NCBI GenBank assembly: GCA_963929535.1 | Contig: CAWVIZ010000003.1 | Location: 1 to 64,000 of the forward strand | Direction of reading: 5' to 3' | DNA: 64,000 nt | From: Pullilachnospira sp963929535 | GTDB taxonomy: Bacteria; Bacillota; Clostridia; Lachnospirales; Lachnospiraceae | In this document: positions 52,811 to 60,979 of the stretch, piece after piece | How the letters are laid out: each line of letters starts with the position of its first letter | Numbering within the stretch: position 1 is the first letter of the stretch | Translations under genes and position numbers: made by a program | Notes under the pieces: model-generated | Database searches by the model: none | Seen by the model: the letters and a program-made list of their open reading frames with translations, nothing else | What the model was told of the DNA's origin: nothing

Positions 52811-53082
52811 ACCTCTGACGCTGATTTATAAATGCTGCTGTATGATATATGGCAGGGAGGTTATATGTATAAATTAAAATCTGGAGATTTATAGGGAAAA
52901 AGAGAAGACGGAAAGAACATGGATGATTCTGACCATTATTTTGACTACTATATACACCATATTGCGAGGTAGTGAAGAACGCCCTCCTATTTTCTTTAGG
53001 AAGCATATGATAGAAAATGCCAAAAATACCCGTATTTAACGTATTTTTGACACGGAACAGATTTGTAAAAGGGGAAATACTC
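52811..53082. other. AT-rich intergenic stretch
   Basis: No supported gene between the capsule promoter and the small RNA promoter. Several tiny plus-strand frames with ribosome-binding-site-like sequences (for example 9 codons at 52,866 and 17 codons at 52,919) are broken by stops. They look like decayed or chance sequence. Confidence 0.4.
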
Positions 53083-53228
53083 TTGAATTGTCTATAGTGT
53101 CGTGCTATAATTTGTAAGACTAAGGAAACCCCGCAAGGGGATACCTCTATGGCCATGCGGCCAGAATTAAGGAAATGATTTTATACCACATTTTGTAATA
53201 AATACGGCATATTACCGCCGTTTTTTCA
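53083..53228 (+). ncRNA. Free-standing small RNA candidate with promoter and terminator
   Basis: TTGAAT (53083-53088), 17 nt, TATAAT (53106-53111) is a strong plus-strand promoter. The RNA from about 53,118 has two tetraloop hairpins, CCCC-GCAA-GGGG and GGCC-ATGC-GGCC, each beside a TAAGGAAA repeat. It ends at ACGGC-ATATTACC-GCCGT-TTTTTT, a terminator. No ORF lies downstream on this strand. About 110 nt long. Family not recognised. Confidence 0.55.
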
Positions 53229-53233
53229 TATGC

Positions 53234-53287
53234 AGAAAGTCCCCGGATTCCGGCAATATAGATTCTGCCGGAATCCGGGGACTTTCT
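53234..53287. terminator. Perfect 22-bp inverted repeat downstream of infA
   Basis: AGAAAGTCCCCGGATTCCGG with two more bases pairs perfectly with its complement around a 10-nt loop (53256-53265). It is placed between the end of the ribosomal operon (minus) and the small RNA (plus). There is no T-run directly after it on either strand, so it may stabilise 3' ends rather than terminate by itself. Confidence 0.6.
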
Positions 53288-53390
53288 ACCTCTGATTATA
53301 AAACTTTTTATTCCCTTTGGAAGGATTCGCTTTCATCCATCCCCTTTTCCCAGATTTCCAGGCCAGGGAACAAATCCACAAATAACAATC

Positions 53391-53609
53391 CTATTTATCT
53401 CTCCAAATGATCCTGCCCTTGGAAAGATCATACGGTGACAGCTCCAGCGTCACCTTATCTCCCGGAAGGATACGGATAAAATTCATTCTCAGCTTTCCGC
53501 TGATATGAGCCAGGACCACATGCTTGTTCTCCAGCTCCACCTTAAACATGGCATTGGGCAGCTTCTCCAGAACCTTGCCCTCTACTTCAATAACATCTGC
53601 CTTAGACAT
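53391..53609 (-). CDS. infA: Translation initiation factor IF-1
   Basis: 72-residue S1-fold protein that binds the A site during initiation. It matches the family throughout: KADVIEVEGKVLEKLPNAMFKVEL and ILPGDKVTLELSPYDLSKGRIIWR. Last gene of the spc operon shown here; it overlaps the KOW gene by 8 nt. Confidence 0.98.
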   Translation of the reverse strand: MSKADVIEVEGKVLEKLPNAMFKVELENKHVVLAHISGKLRMNFIRILPGDKVTLELSPYDLSKGRIIWRDK

Positions 53610-53886
53610 CTCTTACCTCCTGTTTGCAGCCGTACTCTTTCAATGCTCTGACAACGTCAGAATCCTGCAGTTTTTTCCCCTGATCCATGAGATTCCGGAT
53701 CCAGGGAACGATATGGCGGTCCATCTGGACATGTTTCCATTTTTTCCGTTTGGGACGGTTCAGCGTCCGGGATCTGCCGTCCGCCAGATAAATGTATGTC
53801 TCATCCCCGGAAAGGACCAGATAAACCTTTCCCCTGTCATGACCGGCAAGAGATCTTGCCGTCATACCTGTACAAACCTTCTCCAT
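53602..53886 (-). CDS. KOW-domain RNA-binding protein (L14e-like)
   Basis: 94 residues. The N-terminal KOW motif (TARSLAGHDRGKVYLVLSGDETYIYLADG) is followed by a basic stretch RPKRKKWKHVQ. Genes of this type sit between map and infA in many clostridia. Related to the KOW proteins of ribosomal L14e; probably a ribosome-associated factor, but no role is proven. Confidence 0.88.
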   Translation of the reverse strand: MEKVCTGMTARSLAGHDRGKVYLVLSGDETYIYLADGRSRTLNRPKRKKWKHVQMDRHIVPWIRNLMDQGKKLQDSDVVRALKEYGCKQEVRDV

Positions 53887-53895
53887 CGGACACCT

Positions 53896-54651
53896 CTACT
53901 TTGTCAGCGTGAGAAGCTCTGGCTCACCGTCAGTGATGAGCACCGTGTTTTCGTAGTGAGCAGACAGGGAACCATCCTCCGTTACCACGGTCCAGTCATC
54001 ATCCAGCCAGCACACCTCCGGCCGTCCCATGTTGATCATAGGCTCGATAGCCAGTGTCATTCCCGGCATCAGGCGGATACCCCGCCGCTTTTGAGCGAAA
54101 TTGGGAATCTGGGGATCCTCATGCAGGCTGGTTCCGATTCCATGGCCCACCAGATCCCGGACCACACCATATCCGAAACTCTCTGCATAAGCTCCTATGG
54201 CCGCTGAAATCTCATAGAGATGGCAGCCTGCCTTTGCATACTTGATTCCCTCGAAGAAACTCTGGCGGGTCACATCGATCAGCTTCTGAGCCTCCGGACT
54301 GATCTGTCCTACCGCATGGGTACGGGCAGCGTCTGAATGATAGCCTTTGTAAATGAGTCCGGCATCCAGGCTTACGATATCTCCCTCTTTCAGGATCCTG
54401 CTGTGGGAGGGGATTCCGTGCACCACCTCATCGTTTACGGACACACAGATGGATGCGGGATATCCGTTATAATGAAGGAAGTTCGGGGTACAGCCCATCT
54501 CCCGGATCAGCTTTTCTCCCAGGTGGTCGATTTCCCAGGTTGAAATTCCGGGACGGATCGCTTTGGCAAGCTCGTCATGAACCTTTTCCAAAAGCCGCCC
54601 CGACTCCCTCATCAGTTCAATTTCTCTGGCAGTCTTTATTGATACAGACAT
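53896..54651 (-). CDS. map: Methionine aminopeptidase, type I
   Basis: 251 residues. It removes the initiator Met from new proteins. Metal ligands are visible as SLDAGLIYKGYHSDAARTH (two Asp), GHGIGTSLHEDPQIPN (His) and the C-terminal AIEPMINMG and TEDGSLSAHYENTV (Glu residues). Follows adk with a 3-nt gap, the standard adk-map order. Confidence 0.98.
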   Translation of the reverse strand: MSVSIKTAREIELMRESGRLLEKVHDELAKAIRPGISTWEIDHLGEKLIREMGCTPNFLHYNGYPASICVSVNDEVVHGIPSHSRILKEGDIVSLDAGLIYKGYHSDAARTHAVGQISPEAQKLIDVTRQSFFEGIKYAKAGCHLYEISAAIGAYAESFGYGVVRDLVGHGIGTSLHEDPQIPNFAQKRRGIRLMPGMTLAIEPMINMGRPEVCWLDDDWTVVTEDGSLSAHYENTVLITDGEPELLTLTK

Positions 54652-54654
54652 GTT

Positions 54655-55299
54655 TTACGCTCCTAAAATCTCGGTGATAGCCTGGAACACAGCTTCCATA
54701 TCCTGTGTTCCATCGACTTCCTTCAGAACACCGGCCTTGCCGTAGAAGTCGATGAGCGGCTGTGTTTGCTGGTGATATACATCCAGACGTTTCTTCACCG
54801 TCTCAGGCTTGTCATCGTCACGAAGCACAAGCTTTGCCCCGCACACATCACAGATGCCTTCCTCCTTGGGAGGATTGTACTGTACGTGATAGGTGCAGCC
54901 GCAGGCCAGGCAGGCCCGGCGTCCGCCCATACGGTTGATGATGTTCTCGTCCGGAACCTCCACATTGATGGCATAATCAATCTTATCGCCCTTTTTGGAC
55001 AGCGCTGCTTCCAGAGCCTCTGCCTGGGGAATGGTCCTGGGAAATCCGTCCAGTACATAGCCGTTTGCGCAGTCTTCCTGACCGATCCGGTCTACCACCA
55101 GATCACAGGTCAGTTCATCCGGCACCAGCATTCCCTGATCCATGTAACTCTTGGCCTTATTTCCCAGCTCTGTTCCGTTCTTGATGTTGGCACGGAAGAT
55201 ATCGCCGGTGGAGATATGGGGAATATTGTACTTTCCCGCGATTTTTTTAGCCTGTGTGCCTTTTCCGGCGCCAGGCGCCCCCAACATGATCAATTTCAT
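54655..55299 (-). CDS. adk: Adenylate kinase
   Basis: 214 residues. P-loop LGAPGAGKGTQA, the AMP-binding STGDIFR, and DGFPRTIPQ. The LID domain carries a zinc site with Cys pairs (CLACGCTYH and CDVCG), as in Gram-positive long-form kinases. It interconverts AMP, ADP and ATP. A separate promoter may precede it (see the secY-adk gap). Confidence 0.98.
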   Translation of the reverse strand: MKLIMLGAPGAGKGTQAKKIAGKYNIPHISTGDIFRANIKNGTELGNKAKSYMDQGMLVPDELTCDLVVDRIGQEDCANGYVLDGFPRTIPQAEALEAALSKKGDKIDYAINVEVPDENIINRMGGRRACLACGCTYHVQYNPPKEEGICDVCGAKLVLRDDDKPETVKKRLDVYHQQTQPLIDFYGKAGVLKEVDGTQDMEAVFQAITEILGA

Positions 55300-55337
55300 A
55301 AGCTTCCCTCTCCTTTTCTTTAAAAGTGATTATCCTT

Positions 55338-55378
55338 ATTATAACACTTTAAGGTTGTGGCGTAAACGCCACAACCTT
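55338..55378 (-). promoter_or_regulatory. Hairpin plus internal promoter between secY and adk
   Basis: Directly after the secY stop, AAGGTTGTGGCG pairs with CGCCACAACCTT (55351-55378, perfect 12-bp arms). Minus-strand TATAAT lies at 55338-55343, with a weak -35 (TTTACG) 17 nt upstream inside the hairpin. The hairpin may reduce read-through while the promoter restarts adk-map-infA transcription. Confidence 0.6.
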
Positions 55379-56695
55379 TTATTCACTTAAAAAGCCCTTA
55401 TAATTTCTCACTACCATCATGGACTCAATCTGCTTCAGTGTCTCCAGTATAACTCCCACAATGATGATGATGGAAGTTCCTCCAAAGGACACATTGGCGC
55501 CGAACACACCGTTAAAGAAAAACGGGATCACAGCCACGATAGTAAGCCCCGCAGCTCCGATAAAGATGATATAGTTCAGCAGGTTTGTGAGATAATCCAC
55601 GGTAGGCTTTCCGGGACGGATACCCGGGATAAATCCGCCCTGCTTCTTGATATTGTCTGCCACCTCCAGGGGATTGAAGGTGATGGACGTATAGAAGTAG
55701 GCAAAGAAAATTACCAGGACAATGTACAGCAGAAGTCCCAGTGAATAGATCGGCTGGGCCGGACTGAACCAGTTGTTGCTGTTCAGAGCAGCCAGAATCT
55801 GGCTTCCCACACCCGTTCCGTTTCCTTTTCCCAGAAATGTGGCGATCACACTGGGAGTGGACATCAGGGAGGATGCAAAGATCACGGGGATCACGCCTGC
55901 CGTATTCACCTTTAAGGGAATATGGCTGCTCTGTCCGCCCATCATCTTTCTTCCCTGCATCTTTTTGGAATACTGTACGGGAATCCTTCTCTCCGCGCCG
56001 TTCAGAACCACTACCAGTACTACCACTGCCACGATCACCGCAATGATGATCACCGCAGCAAGGCCGCCTTTGGCATAGGTTTTTCCCTGTATAAAGCTTT
56101 CATACAGAGTACCCATATCGCTGGGAACACGGGATACGATATTGATCAGAAGCACGATGGAAATACCATTTCCAACGCCCTTATCGTTGATCTGTTCACC
56201 AACCCACATCAGAAATGCGGAACCTGCAGTAAGAGCTGCCACTACAACGATGGATTTCCACACATTGTTGTCCGGGATCAATCCCTGATTGCCAAAGCCC
56301 ACAGCCATGGCTACAGACTGGAACAGGGCCAGACCCACCGTCAGATAACGGGTAATAGCCGTGATCTTTTTCCTGCCGTCCTCTCCGTCTCTCTGCATCT
56401 CCTCCAGCTTGGGAATCGCTATGGTAAGAAGCTGCATGATGATGGAGGAAGTGATGTATGGTGTAATACTTAATGCGAAAATAGACATCTGGGAGAAGGA
56501 TCCTCCGGTAAAGGCGTCCAGAAAGTTGAACGCATCTCCTCCCTGACCGGACAGCCAGTTCTGAAAATAACTGCTGTCCACGCCGGGAACCGGCAGCTGT
56601 GAGCCGATCCTCACAACCACCAGCATCATAAATACATAAAAGATCCTATGCCTGACGTCTTTCACTTTAAACGCATTCTGAAGAGTCTTCAACAT
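55379..56695 (-). CDS. secY: Protein translocase subunit SecY
   Basis: 438 residues, ten transmembrane helices. Channel of the Sec translocon, with SecE and SecG. Family blocks: RIGSQLPVPGVD near the N-terminus, MWVGEQINDKGVGNGIS, ERRIPVQYSKK and the cytosolic loop GGFIPGIRPGKPT. It ends with the usual basic and short C-tail. Follows rplO by 11 nt. Confidence 0.98.
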   Translation of the reverse strand: MLKTLQNAFKVKDVRHRIFYVFMMLVVVRIGSQLPVPGVDSSYFQNWLSGQGGDAFNFLDAFTGGSFSQMSIFALSITPYITSSIIMQLLTIAIPKLEEMQRDGEDGRKKITAITRYLTVGLALFQSVAMAVGFGNQGLIPDNNVWKSIVVVAALTAGSAFLMWVGEQINDKGVGNGISIVLLINIVSRVPSDMGTLYESFIQGKTYAKGGLAAVIIIAVIVAVVVLVVVLNGAERRIPVQYSKKMQGRKMMGGQSSHIPLKVNTAGVIPVIFASSLMSTPSVIATFLGKGNGTGVGSQILAALNSNNWFSPAQPIYSLGLLLYIVLVIFFAYFYTSITFNPLEVADNIKKQGGFIPGIRPGKPTVDYLTNLLNYIIFIGAAGLTIVAVIPFFFNGVFGANVSFGGTSIIIIVGVILETLKQIESMMVVRNYKGFLSE

Positions 56696-56706
56696 GAGAT
56701 CACCTC

Positions 56707-57141
56707 TTACTCTACTGTTCCACCTGCCGCTTCAATTTTCGCTTTTGCGCCTTCGCTTACGGCGGATACCTTTACAGTCAGTTTCTTGGTCAGCTCGCCG
56801 TTTCCAAGAATTTTCACGCCGTCTCTGGGATTGGACACCAGTCCGCTCTCCACCAGCGCAGTAATGGTAACCTCTGTTCCATCCTCAAATCTGTTCAGAG
56901 CACTTACGTTGATACCAACGATCTCTTTGGTGTTTCTGTTCTTGAAGCCTCTCTTGGGAAGTCTTCTGTAAAGGGGCATCTGGCCACCCTCGAATCCTGC
57001 TCTGGGAGCTCCGGAACGGGCTTTCTGACCTTTATGTCCCTTACCGGCTGTCTTGCCGTTTCCTGAACCATGTCCGCGGCCTCTGCGGAAATTATTGCTG
57101 TGTACGGAACCTTCCGCAGGTCTTAAATTCGATAAATCCAT
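56707..57141 (-). CDS. rplO: 50S ribosomal protein L15
   Basis: 144 residues; late-assembly large-subunit protein near the central protuberance. The Gly/Arg-rich N-terminus (RGRGHGSGNGKTAGKGHKGQKAR) and FEGGQMPLYRRLPKRGF are diagnostic. GGAGGTG precedes the start. Confidence 0.98.
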   Translation of the reverse strand: MDLSNLRPAEGSVHSNNFRRGRGHGSGNGKTAGKGHKGQKARSGAPRAGFEGGQMPLYRRLPKRGFKNRNTKEIVGINVSALNRFEDGTEVTITALVESGLVSNPRDGVKILGNGELTKKLTVKVSAVSEGAKAKIEAAGGTVE

Positions 57142-57156
57142 TTTGGCACCTCCTTC

Positions 57157-57330
57157 TTATGCTTCTTCAACCTTAACCAAATGCTGAACCTGTTTGATCA
57201 TTCCTCTTACCGCATCGTTATCCGGCAGAGTAACAGTCTTCTGCATTTTTTTAAGTCCGAGAGCTTCTACAGTTTTCTTGTGTTTTGGAATTGCACCAAT
57301 TGTAGATTTTACCAATGTAACTTTCAACAT
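57157..57330 (-). CDS. rpmD: 50S ribosomal protein L30
   Basis: 57 residues. KVTLVKSTIGAIPKHKKTVEALGL is the L30 signature. The start at 57330 follows GGAGGACTTGAAG; the upstream in-frame ATG overlaps that ribosome binding site. Bacterial L30 is often dispensable but is kept here in its usual place between rpsE and rplO. Confidence 0.97.
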   Translation of the reverse strand: MLKVTLVKSTIGAIPKHKKTVEALGLKKMQKTVTLPDNDAVRGMIKQVQHLVKVEEA

Positions 57331-57343
57331 CTTCAAGTCCTCC

Positions 57344-57853
57344 TTAAGCAAAGATTTCTTCCACGGACTTTCCGCGGAGTCTAGCTACTTCTTCCGGAGT
57401 CTTTAACTGACGTAAGCCTTCAATTGTAGCAAGTACAACGTTCTGCTTATTTCTGGAACCCATACATTTTGTACGGATATTCTTGATTCCTGCCAGCTCG
57501 ATCACGGCACGGGCCGGACCTCCGGCGATAACACCGGTACCTTCCGGGGCTCTCTTCATCAGCAGCTCTGCGCTTCCGAATTTTCCAACAAAATCATGTG
57601 TGATACTGTTGTTCTCGTCCCTCGCTACGGTAATCAGTTTCTTCATGGCATCCTCTTTTCCCTTGCGGATCGCTTCAGGAATCTCGGCTGCTTTTCCCAG
57701 GCCTGCGCCTACATGTCCGTTGCCGTCTCCGACAACCACTAAAGCAGTAAAACGGAAGTTACGACCACCTTTAACAACCTTAGTTACACGTTTGATTGAT
57801 ACTACTTTTTCTTCCAGTTCTAACTGGCTGGCATCAATGATTGTATGTCTCAT
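57344..57853 (-). CDS. rpsE: 30S ribosomal protein S5
   Basis: 169 residues; decoding-fidelity protein. Double-stranded-RNA-binding N-terminal domain (EKVVSIKRVTKVVKGGRNFRF) and C-terminal domain with GVIAGGPARAVIELAGI. The start at 57853 follows GGAGGAG; longer frames run into rplR and are not used. Confidence 0.98.
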   Translation of the reverse strand: MRHTIIDASQLELEEKVVSIKRVTKVVKGGRNFRFTALVVVGDGNGHVGAGLGKAAEIPEAIRKGKEDAMKKLITVARDENNSITHDFVGKFGSAELLMKRAPEGTGVIAGGPARAVIELAGIKNIRTKCMGSRNKQNVVLATIEGLRQLKTPEEVARLRGKSVEEIFA

Positions 57854-57872
57854 GTGTTCTTCTCCTCCCTTC

Positions 57873-58241
57873 TTAGAATTCCAGTCCGGCCTCTCTGGCT
57901 GCCTCAGCCAGTGCCTTAACTTTTCCATGATATACGAAACCGCCTCTGTCAAATACGACAGCCTTGATTCCGGCCTCAACTGCTTTTTTGCCGATTACAG
58001 TTCCCAGATACGCTGCGGCAGCCACGTTGTTGGTGTGCTCCAGCTCTGCCTTCACGTCCTTCTGAAGAGTAGAAGCGGATACTAATGTTTTGCCAACAGT
58101 ATCGTCGATGATCTGTGCATACATGTGGTTGTTGCTTCTGAATACAGCCAGACGCGGTCTTTCGGCTGTGCCAACGATATGGTGACGCATTCTTCTATGC
58201 TTTTTCGCGCGGACATCCGCTCTTGATACTTTATTTACCAT
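57873..58241 (-). CDS. rplR: 50S ribosomal protein L18
   Basis: 122 residues; binds 5S rRNA. It has a basic N-terminus (RADVRAKKHRRMRHHIVGTAERPRLAVFRSN) and the C-terminal AVVFDRGGFVYHGKVKALAEAAREAGL. The ATG at 58241 lies 8 nt after GGAG; a GTG two codons upstream is less likely. Confidence 0.98.
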   Translation of the reverse strand: MVNKVSRADVRAKKHRRMRHHIVGTAERPRLAVFRSNNHMYAQIIDDTVGKTLVSASTLQKDVKAELEHTNNVAAAAYLGTVIGKKAVEAGIKAVVFDRGGFVYHGKVKALAEAAREAGLEF

Positions 58242-58258
58242 TTTCACACTCTCCTTAT

Positions 58259-58798
58259 TTATTTCTTACCAGTCTTACCAACTTTACGTCTGATCACTTC
58301 ATCCGCATATTTGATACCTTTGCCCTTGTAGGGTTCCGGTTTTCTCTTCTCGCGGATCTCGGCAGCGTACTGGCCAACCTTCTCTTTGCTGATACCTTTT
58401 ACAATGATCTTGTTGCCGTCAACAGTTGTCTCCAATCCTTCCGGATCTTCCATTTCAACTGGATGAGAATATCCTAAGGAAAGAACCAGCTTCTTGCCCT
58501 GCTTTGCAGCTCTGTATCCAACTCCGTTTACTTCCAGAGTCTTCTCATAGCCCTGGCTTACACCGGTTACCATGTTCTGGATCAGGGTTCTTGTCAGACC
58601 ATGCAGAGATTTCATCTTCTTCAGATCGTTCGGTCTGGTGACAACCACCTGGCCGTCCTCTACCTTAATGCTCATCTCTGCGGGCAGCTCTCTTTCAAGT
58701 GTTCCCTTGGAACCTTTTACTACAACGTAGTTATTCTCTTTTACATCAACGGTTACTCCTTCCGGAATAACTACTGGCTGTCTTCCGATACGTGACAT
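58259..58798 (-). CDS. rplF: 50S ribosomal protein L6
   Basis: 179 residues; binds near the factor-binding centre. It starts MSRIGRQPVVIPEGV and has the C-terminal signature PEPYKGKGIKYADEVIRRK. ACAGGAGG lies 8 nt upstream. The gap to rpsH upstream is 265 bp, far longer than elsewhere in the operon. Confidence 0.98.
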   Translation of the reverse strand: MSRIGRQPVVIPEGVTVDVKENNYVVVKGSKGTLERELPAEMSIKVEDGQVVVTRPNDLKKMKSLHGLTRTLIQNMVTGVSQGYEKTLEVNGVGYRAAKQGKKLVLSLGYSHPVEMEDPEGLETTVDGNKIIVKGISKEKVGQYAAEIREKRKPEPYKGKGIKYADEVIRRKVGKTGKK

Positions 58799-59063
58799 AC
58801 CAAATTTCCTCCTGTTTAACTTAAATTTTCGGAGAGGAATAAGCTTCCCCTCTGTTTTCAGTTGCATCCCCGGCCATCAGACTGACCAGGAAATCTTCCC
58901 TCCACCAAGCTTGGCTGGCGCCTTCGGCTCCGCCTCGCTAAGGGTGTGAAGGGCATTGTGTCATTCATCTGGTCAGGGAAGTTCTGCTCCCTGGCGGTCA
59001 CAGAACGATGCTCTCACCAGCCTCGCTCTCCGCCCGGGCTCGAACCCGCCAAGTGTTGGCAGC
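58799..59063 (-). other. Structured non-coding insertion between rpsH and rplF
   Basis: 265 bp with no supported gene, in an operon where other gaps are 1-40 bp. CTGACCAG and CTGGTCAG, about 80 nt apart, face each other. Between them are a GGCGCCTTCGGCTCCGCC-type hairpin and a CCTTCACACC / GGTGGAGGG pairing. A GGTTCGAGCCC sequence at about 59,037-59,047 (minus strand) looks like a tRNA T-loop, but no tRNA can be built around it. Possibly a MITE-like insertion or a ribosomal leader within the operon. Confidence 0.6.
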
Positions 59064-59465
59064 CTACCAAACGAAAGCCAGCACCTCGCCGCCTACATGC
59101 AGCTTTCTGGCCTCTTTGTCAGTGATAACACCCTGGTTGGTGGAAAGGATTGCAATTCCCAAACCACCCAGAACCTTGGGCAGCTCCTCGCTGTTGGCGT
59201 AGATACGCAGACCCGGCTTGGAGATTCTCTTCAGTCCGGTGATGATCTTCTCATTCTTGTCAGCGCCGTATTTCAGGGTGATGCGGATGGTCTTGAAATT
59301 TCCATCCTCTACGATATCGTATTTTGCGATGTATCCCTCTTTTACCAGGATATCAGCGATAGCAATTTTCATCTTGGATGCAGGAACATCCACGGTATCA
59401 TGTTTCGCAGTATTTGCATTACGGATTCTTGTAAGCATATCTGCAATCGGATCACTCATTGTCAT
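59064..59465 (-). CDS. rpsH: 30S ribosomal protein S8
   Basis: 133 residues; central-domain 16S rRNA binder and, in many bacteria, the translational repressor of the spc operon. N-terminus SDPIADMLTRIRNAN and C-terminus LGIAILSTNQGVITDKEARK are canonical. GGAGG lies 10 nt before the first ATG. Confidence 0.98.
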   Translation of the reverse strand: MTMSDPIADMLTRIRNANTAKHDTVDVPASKMKIAIADILVKEGYIAKYDIVEDGNFKTIRITLKYGADKNEKIITGLKRISKPGLRIYANSEELPKVLGGLGIAILSTNQGVITDKEARKLHVGGEVLAFVW

Positions 59466-59490
59466 TTTGCATTTGCCTCCTTTCTAAATC

Positions 59491-59676
59491 CTACCAGCTT
59501 GCCTTTTTCACACCCGGGATCTGTCCCTTGTATGCTAATTCACGGAAGCAAATTCTGCAGATTCCGTATTTTCTCAGATACGCATGTGGACGGCCACAGA
59601 TTCTACAACGGTTATATTCTCTGGTGGAGAATTTCGCTTTGCGCTGCTGTTTGATTTTCATTGCTGTTTTAGCCAT
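59491..59676 (-). CDS. rpsN: 30S ribosomal protein S14 type Z (zinc-binding)
   Basis: 61-residue short S14 with four cysteines in two CxxC pairs (CRICGRPHAYL and CRICFREL), the zinc-dependent form. It is the main S14 in clostridia. GGAGG precedes the start. Confidence 0.98.
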   Translation of the reverse strand: MAKTAMKIKQQRKAKFSTREYNRCRICGRPHAYLRKYGICRICFRELAYKGQIPGVKKASW

Positions 59677-59697
59677 GAATCTTTCCTCCTATAAATC

Positions 59698-60237
59698 TTA
59701 CTTTGCAAACGGCATGTTGAATAATGTCAGTAACTCACGGGCTTCCTCGTCGGTCTTCGCAGTAGTAACGAAGATCACGTCCATACCTCTTACCTTATCA
59801 ACCTTATCGTACTCGATTTCGGGGAAAATCAGCTGCTCTTTAATACCCAGCGCATAGTTTCCTCTTCCGTCAAATGCGTTCGGGTTCACTCCACGGAAGT
59901 CACGTACACGGGGAAGGGCCAGGTTAATCAGACGATCAGCGAACTCATACATCTTCTCGCCTCTCAGTGTCACCTTACAGCCAATGGGCATACCCTCACG
60001 GATCTTGAAGTTAGCCACGGATTTCTTTGCCTTTGTCAGAACCGGCTTCTGTCCGGTAATGGTCTCCAGATCCTTTACAGCAGAATCCAGGATCTTGGCA
60101 TTCTCCTTGGCCTCGCCAACACCCATGTTGATCACGATCTTATCGAGTTTTGGCACTTCCATGGTATTCTTATATCCAAACTTTTTGACCATAGCATCTA
60201 CGATCTCATTTTTGTACATTTCTTTCAGTCTGCTCAC
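59698..60237 (-). CDS. rplE: 50S ribosomal protein L5
   Basis: 179 residues; binds 5S rRNA and contacts the P-site tRNA. Blocks NTMEVPKLDKIVINMGVGEA and DFRGVNPNAFDGRGNYALGIKEQ are diagnostic. Confidence 0.98.
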   Translation of the reverse strand: MSRLKEMYKNEIVDAMVKKFGYKNTMEVPKLDKIVINMGVGEAKENAKILDSAVKDLETITGQKPVLTKAKKSVANFKIREGMPIGCKVTLRGEKMYEFADRLINLALPRVRDFRGVNPNAFDGRGNYALGIKEQLIFPEIEYDKVDKVRGMDVIFVTTAKTDEEARELLTLFNMPFAK

Positions 60238-60259
60238 TTTTTACTGCCTCCTCTCTCAA

Positions 60260-60565
60260 TTATTCGATCACTTCACCGGTGCTCTTGGCGATGCGGACTT
60301 TCTTTCCGTCCACTACCTTGAAGCCCACGCGGGTGGCTTTTCCTTTGTAAACCACCATCAGGTTGGACAGGTCAATGGGAGCTTCCTTGTTGATGATTCC
60401 GCCCTGCTGGTTGGTCATGGAAGGCTTGGAGTGCTTGGTGATCATGTTGATTCCCTCAACAACTGCCTTTCCGTCCTTAATGGACAGAACCTTGCCCTCT
60501 TTGTCTTTATCTTTGCCGGCGATCACTTTGACAGTGTCGCCTTTTTTAATCTTTAACGTTGCCAT
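60260..60565 (-). CDS. rplX: 50S ribosomal protein L24
   Basis: 101 residues with an N-terminal KOW motif (IKKGDTVKVIAGKDKDKEGKVLSI); an assembly initiator of the large subunit. GGAGGTATCCTG lies before the ATG. Confidence 0.98.
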   Translation of the reverse strand: MATLKIKKGDTVKVIAGKDKDKEGKVLSIKDGKAVVEGINMITKHSKPSMTNQQGGIINKEAPIDLSNLMVVYKGKATRVGFKVVDGKKVRIAKSTGEVIE

Positions 60566-60577
60566 CAGGATACCTCC

Positions 60578-60946
60578 TTATAATACTTCGGGAGCCAGAG
60601 ACACAATTTTCATAAACTGTTTCTCACGAAGCTCTCTTGCTACTGGTCCAAAGATACGGGTTCCTCTCGGAGTCTTGTCGTCTTTGATGATAACTGCGGC
60701 ATTCTCGTCAAATTTGATATAGGATCCGTCTTTTCTGCGAACACCTTTTACGGTACGAACCACAACAGCCTTCACCACATCACCTTTTTTAACAACGCCG
60801 CCTGGTGTTGCATCTTTGACCGAAGCAACGATGACATCACCGATATTGGCATATCTTCTCACAGAACCGCCCATAACACGAATACACAGAATCTCTTTGG
60901 CACCTGTGTTATCGGCAACTCTCAGTCTACTCTCCTGCTGAATCAT
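60578..60946 (-). CDS. rplN: 50S ribosomal protein L14
   Basis: 122 residues. MIQQESRLRVADNTGAKE and the C-terminal TRIFGPVARELREKQFMKIVSLAPEVL are canonical. It sits at the 30S interface and is the first gene of the spc part. Confidence 0.98.
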   Translation of the reverse strand: MIQQESRLRVADNTGAKEILCIRVMGGSVRRYANIGDVIVASVKDATPGGVVKKGDVVKAVVVRTVKGVRRKDGSYIKFDENAAVIIKDDKTPRGTRIFGPVARELREKQFMKIVSLAPEVL

Positions 60947-60979
60947 GCTGGTATTCCTCCTTCACGAATTTCCGATACG

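Noticed and set aside
52861..52975. Two tiny plus-strand peptides (9 and 17 codons) with possible ribosome binding sites
   Set aside because: Frames are broken by stops, with no conserved feature; likely chance in AT-rich DNA.
52770..53156. 128-codon minus-strand frame upstream of the TnpB-like gene
   Set aside because: No ribosome binding site or family resemblance; it overlaps the promoter regions and the small RNA candidate.
59030..59060. T-loop-like GGTTCGAGCCC on the minus strand
   Set aside because: No acceptor stem, anticodon arm or D-arm can be built around it; not a tRNA.
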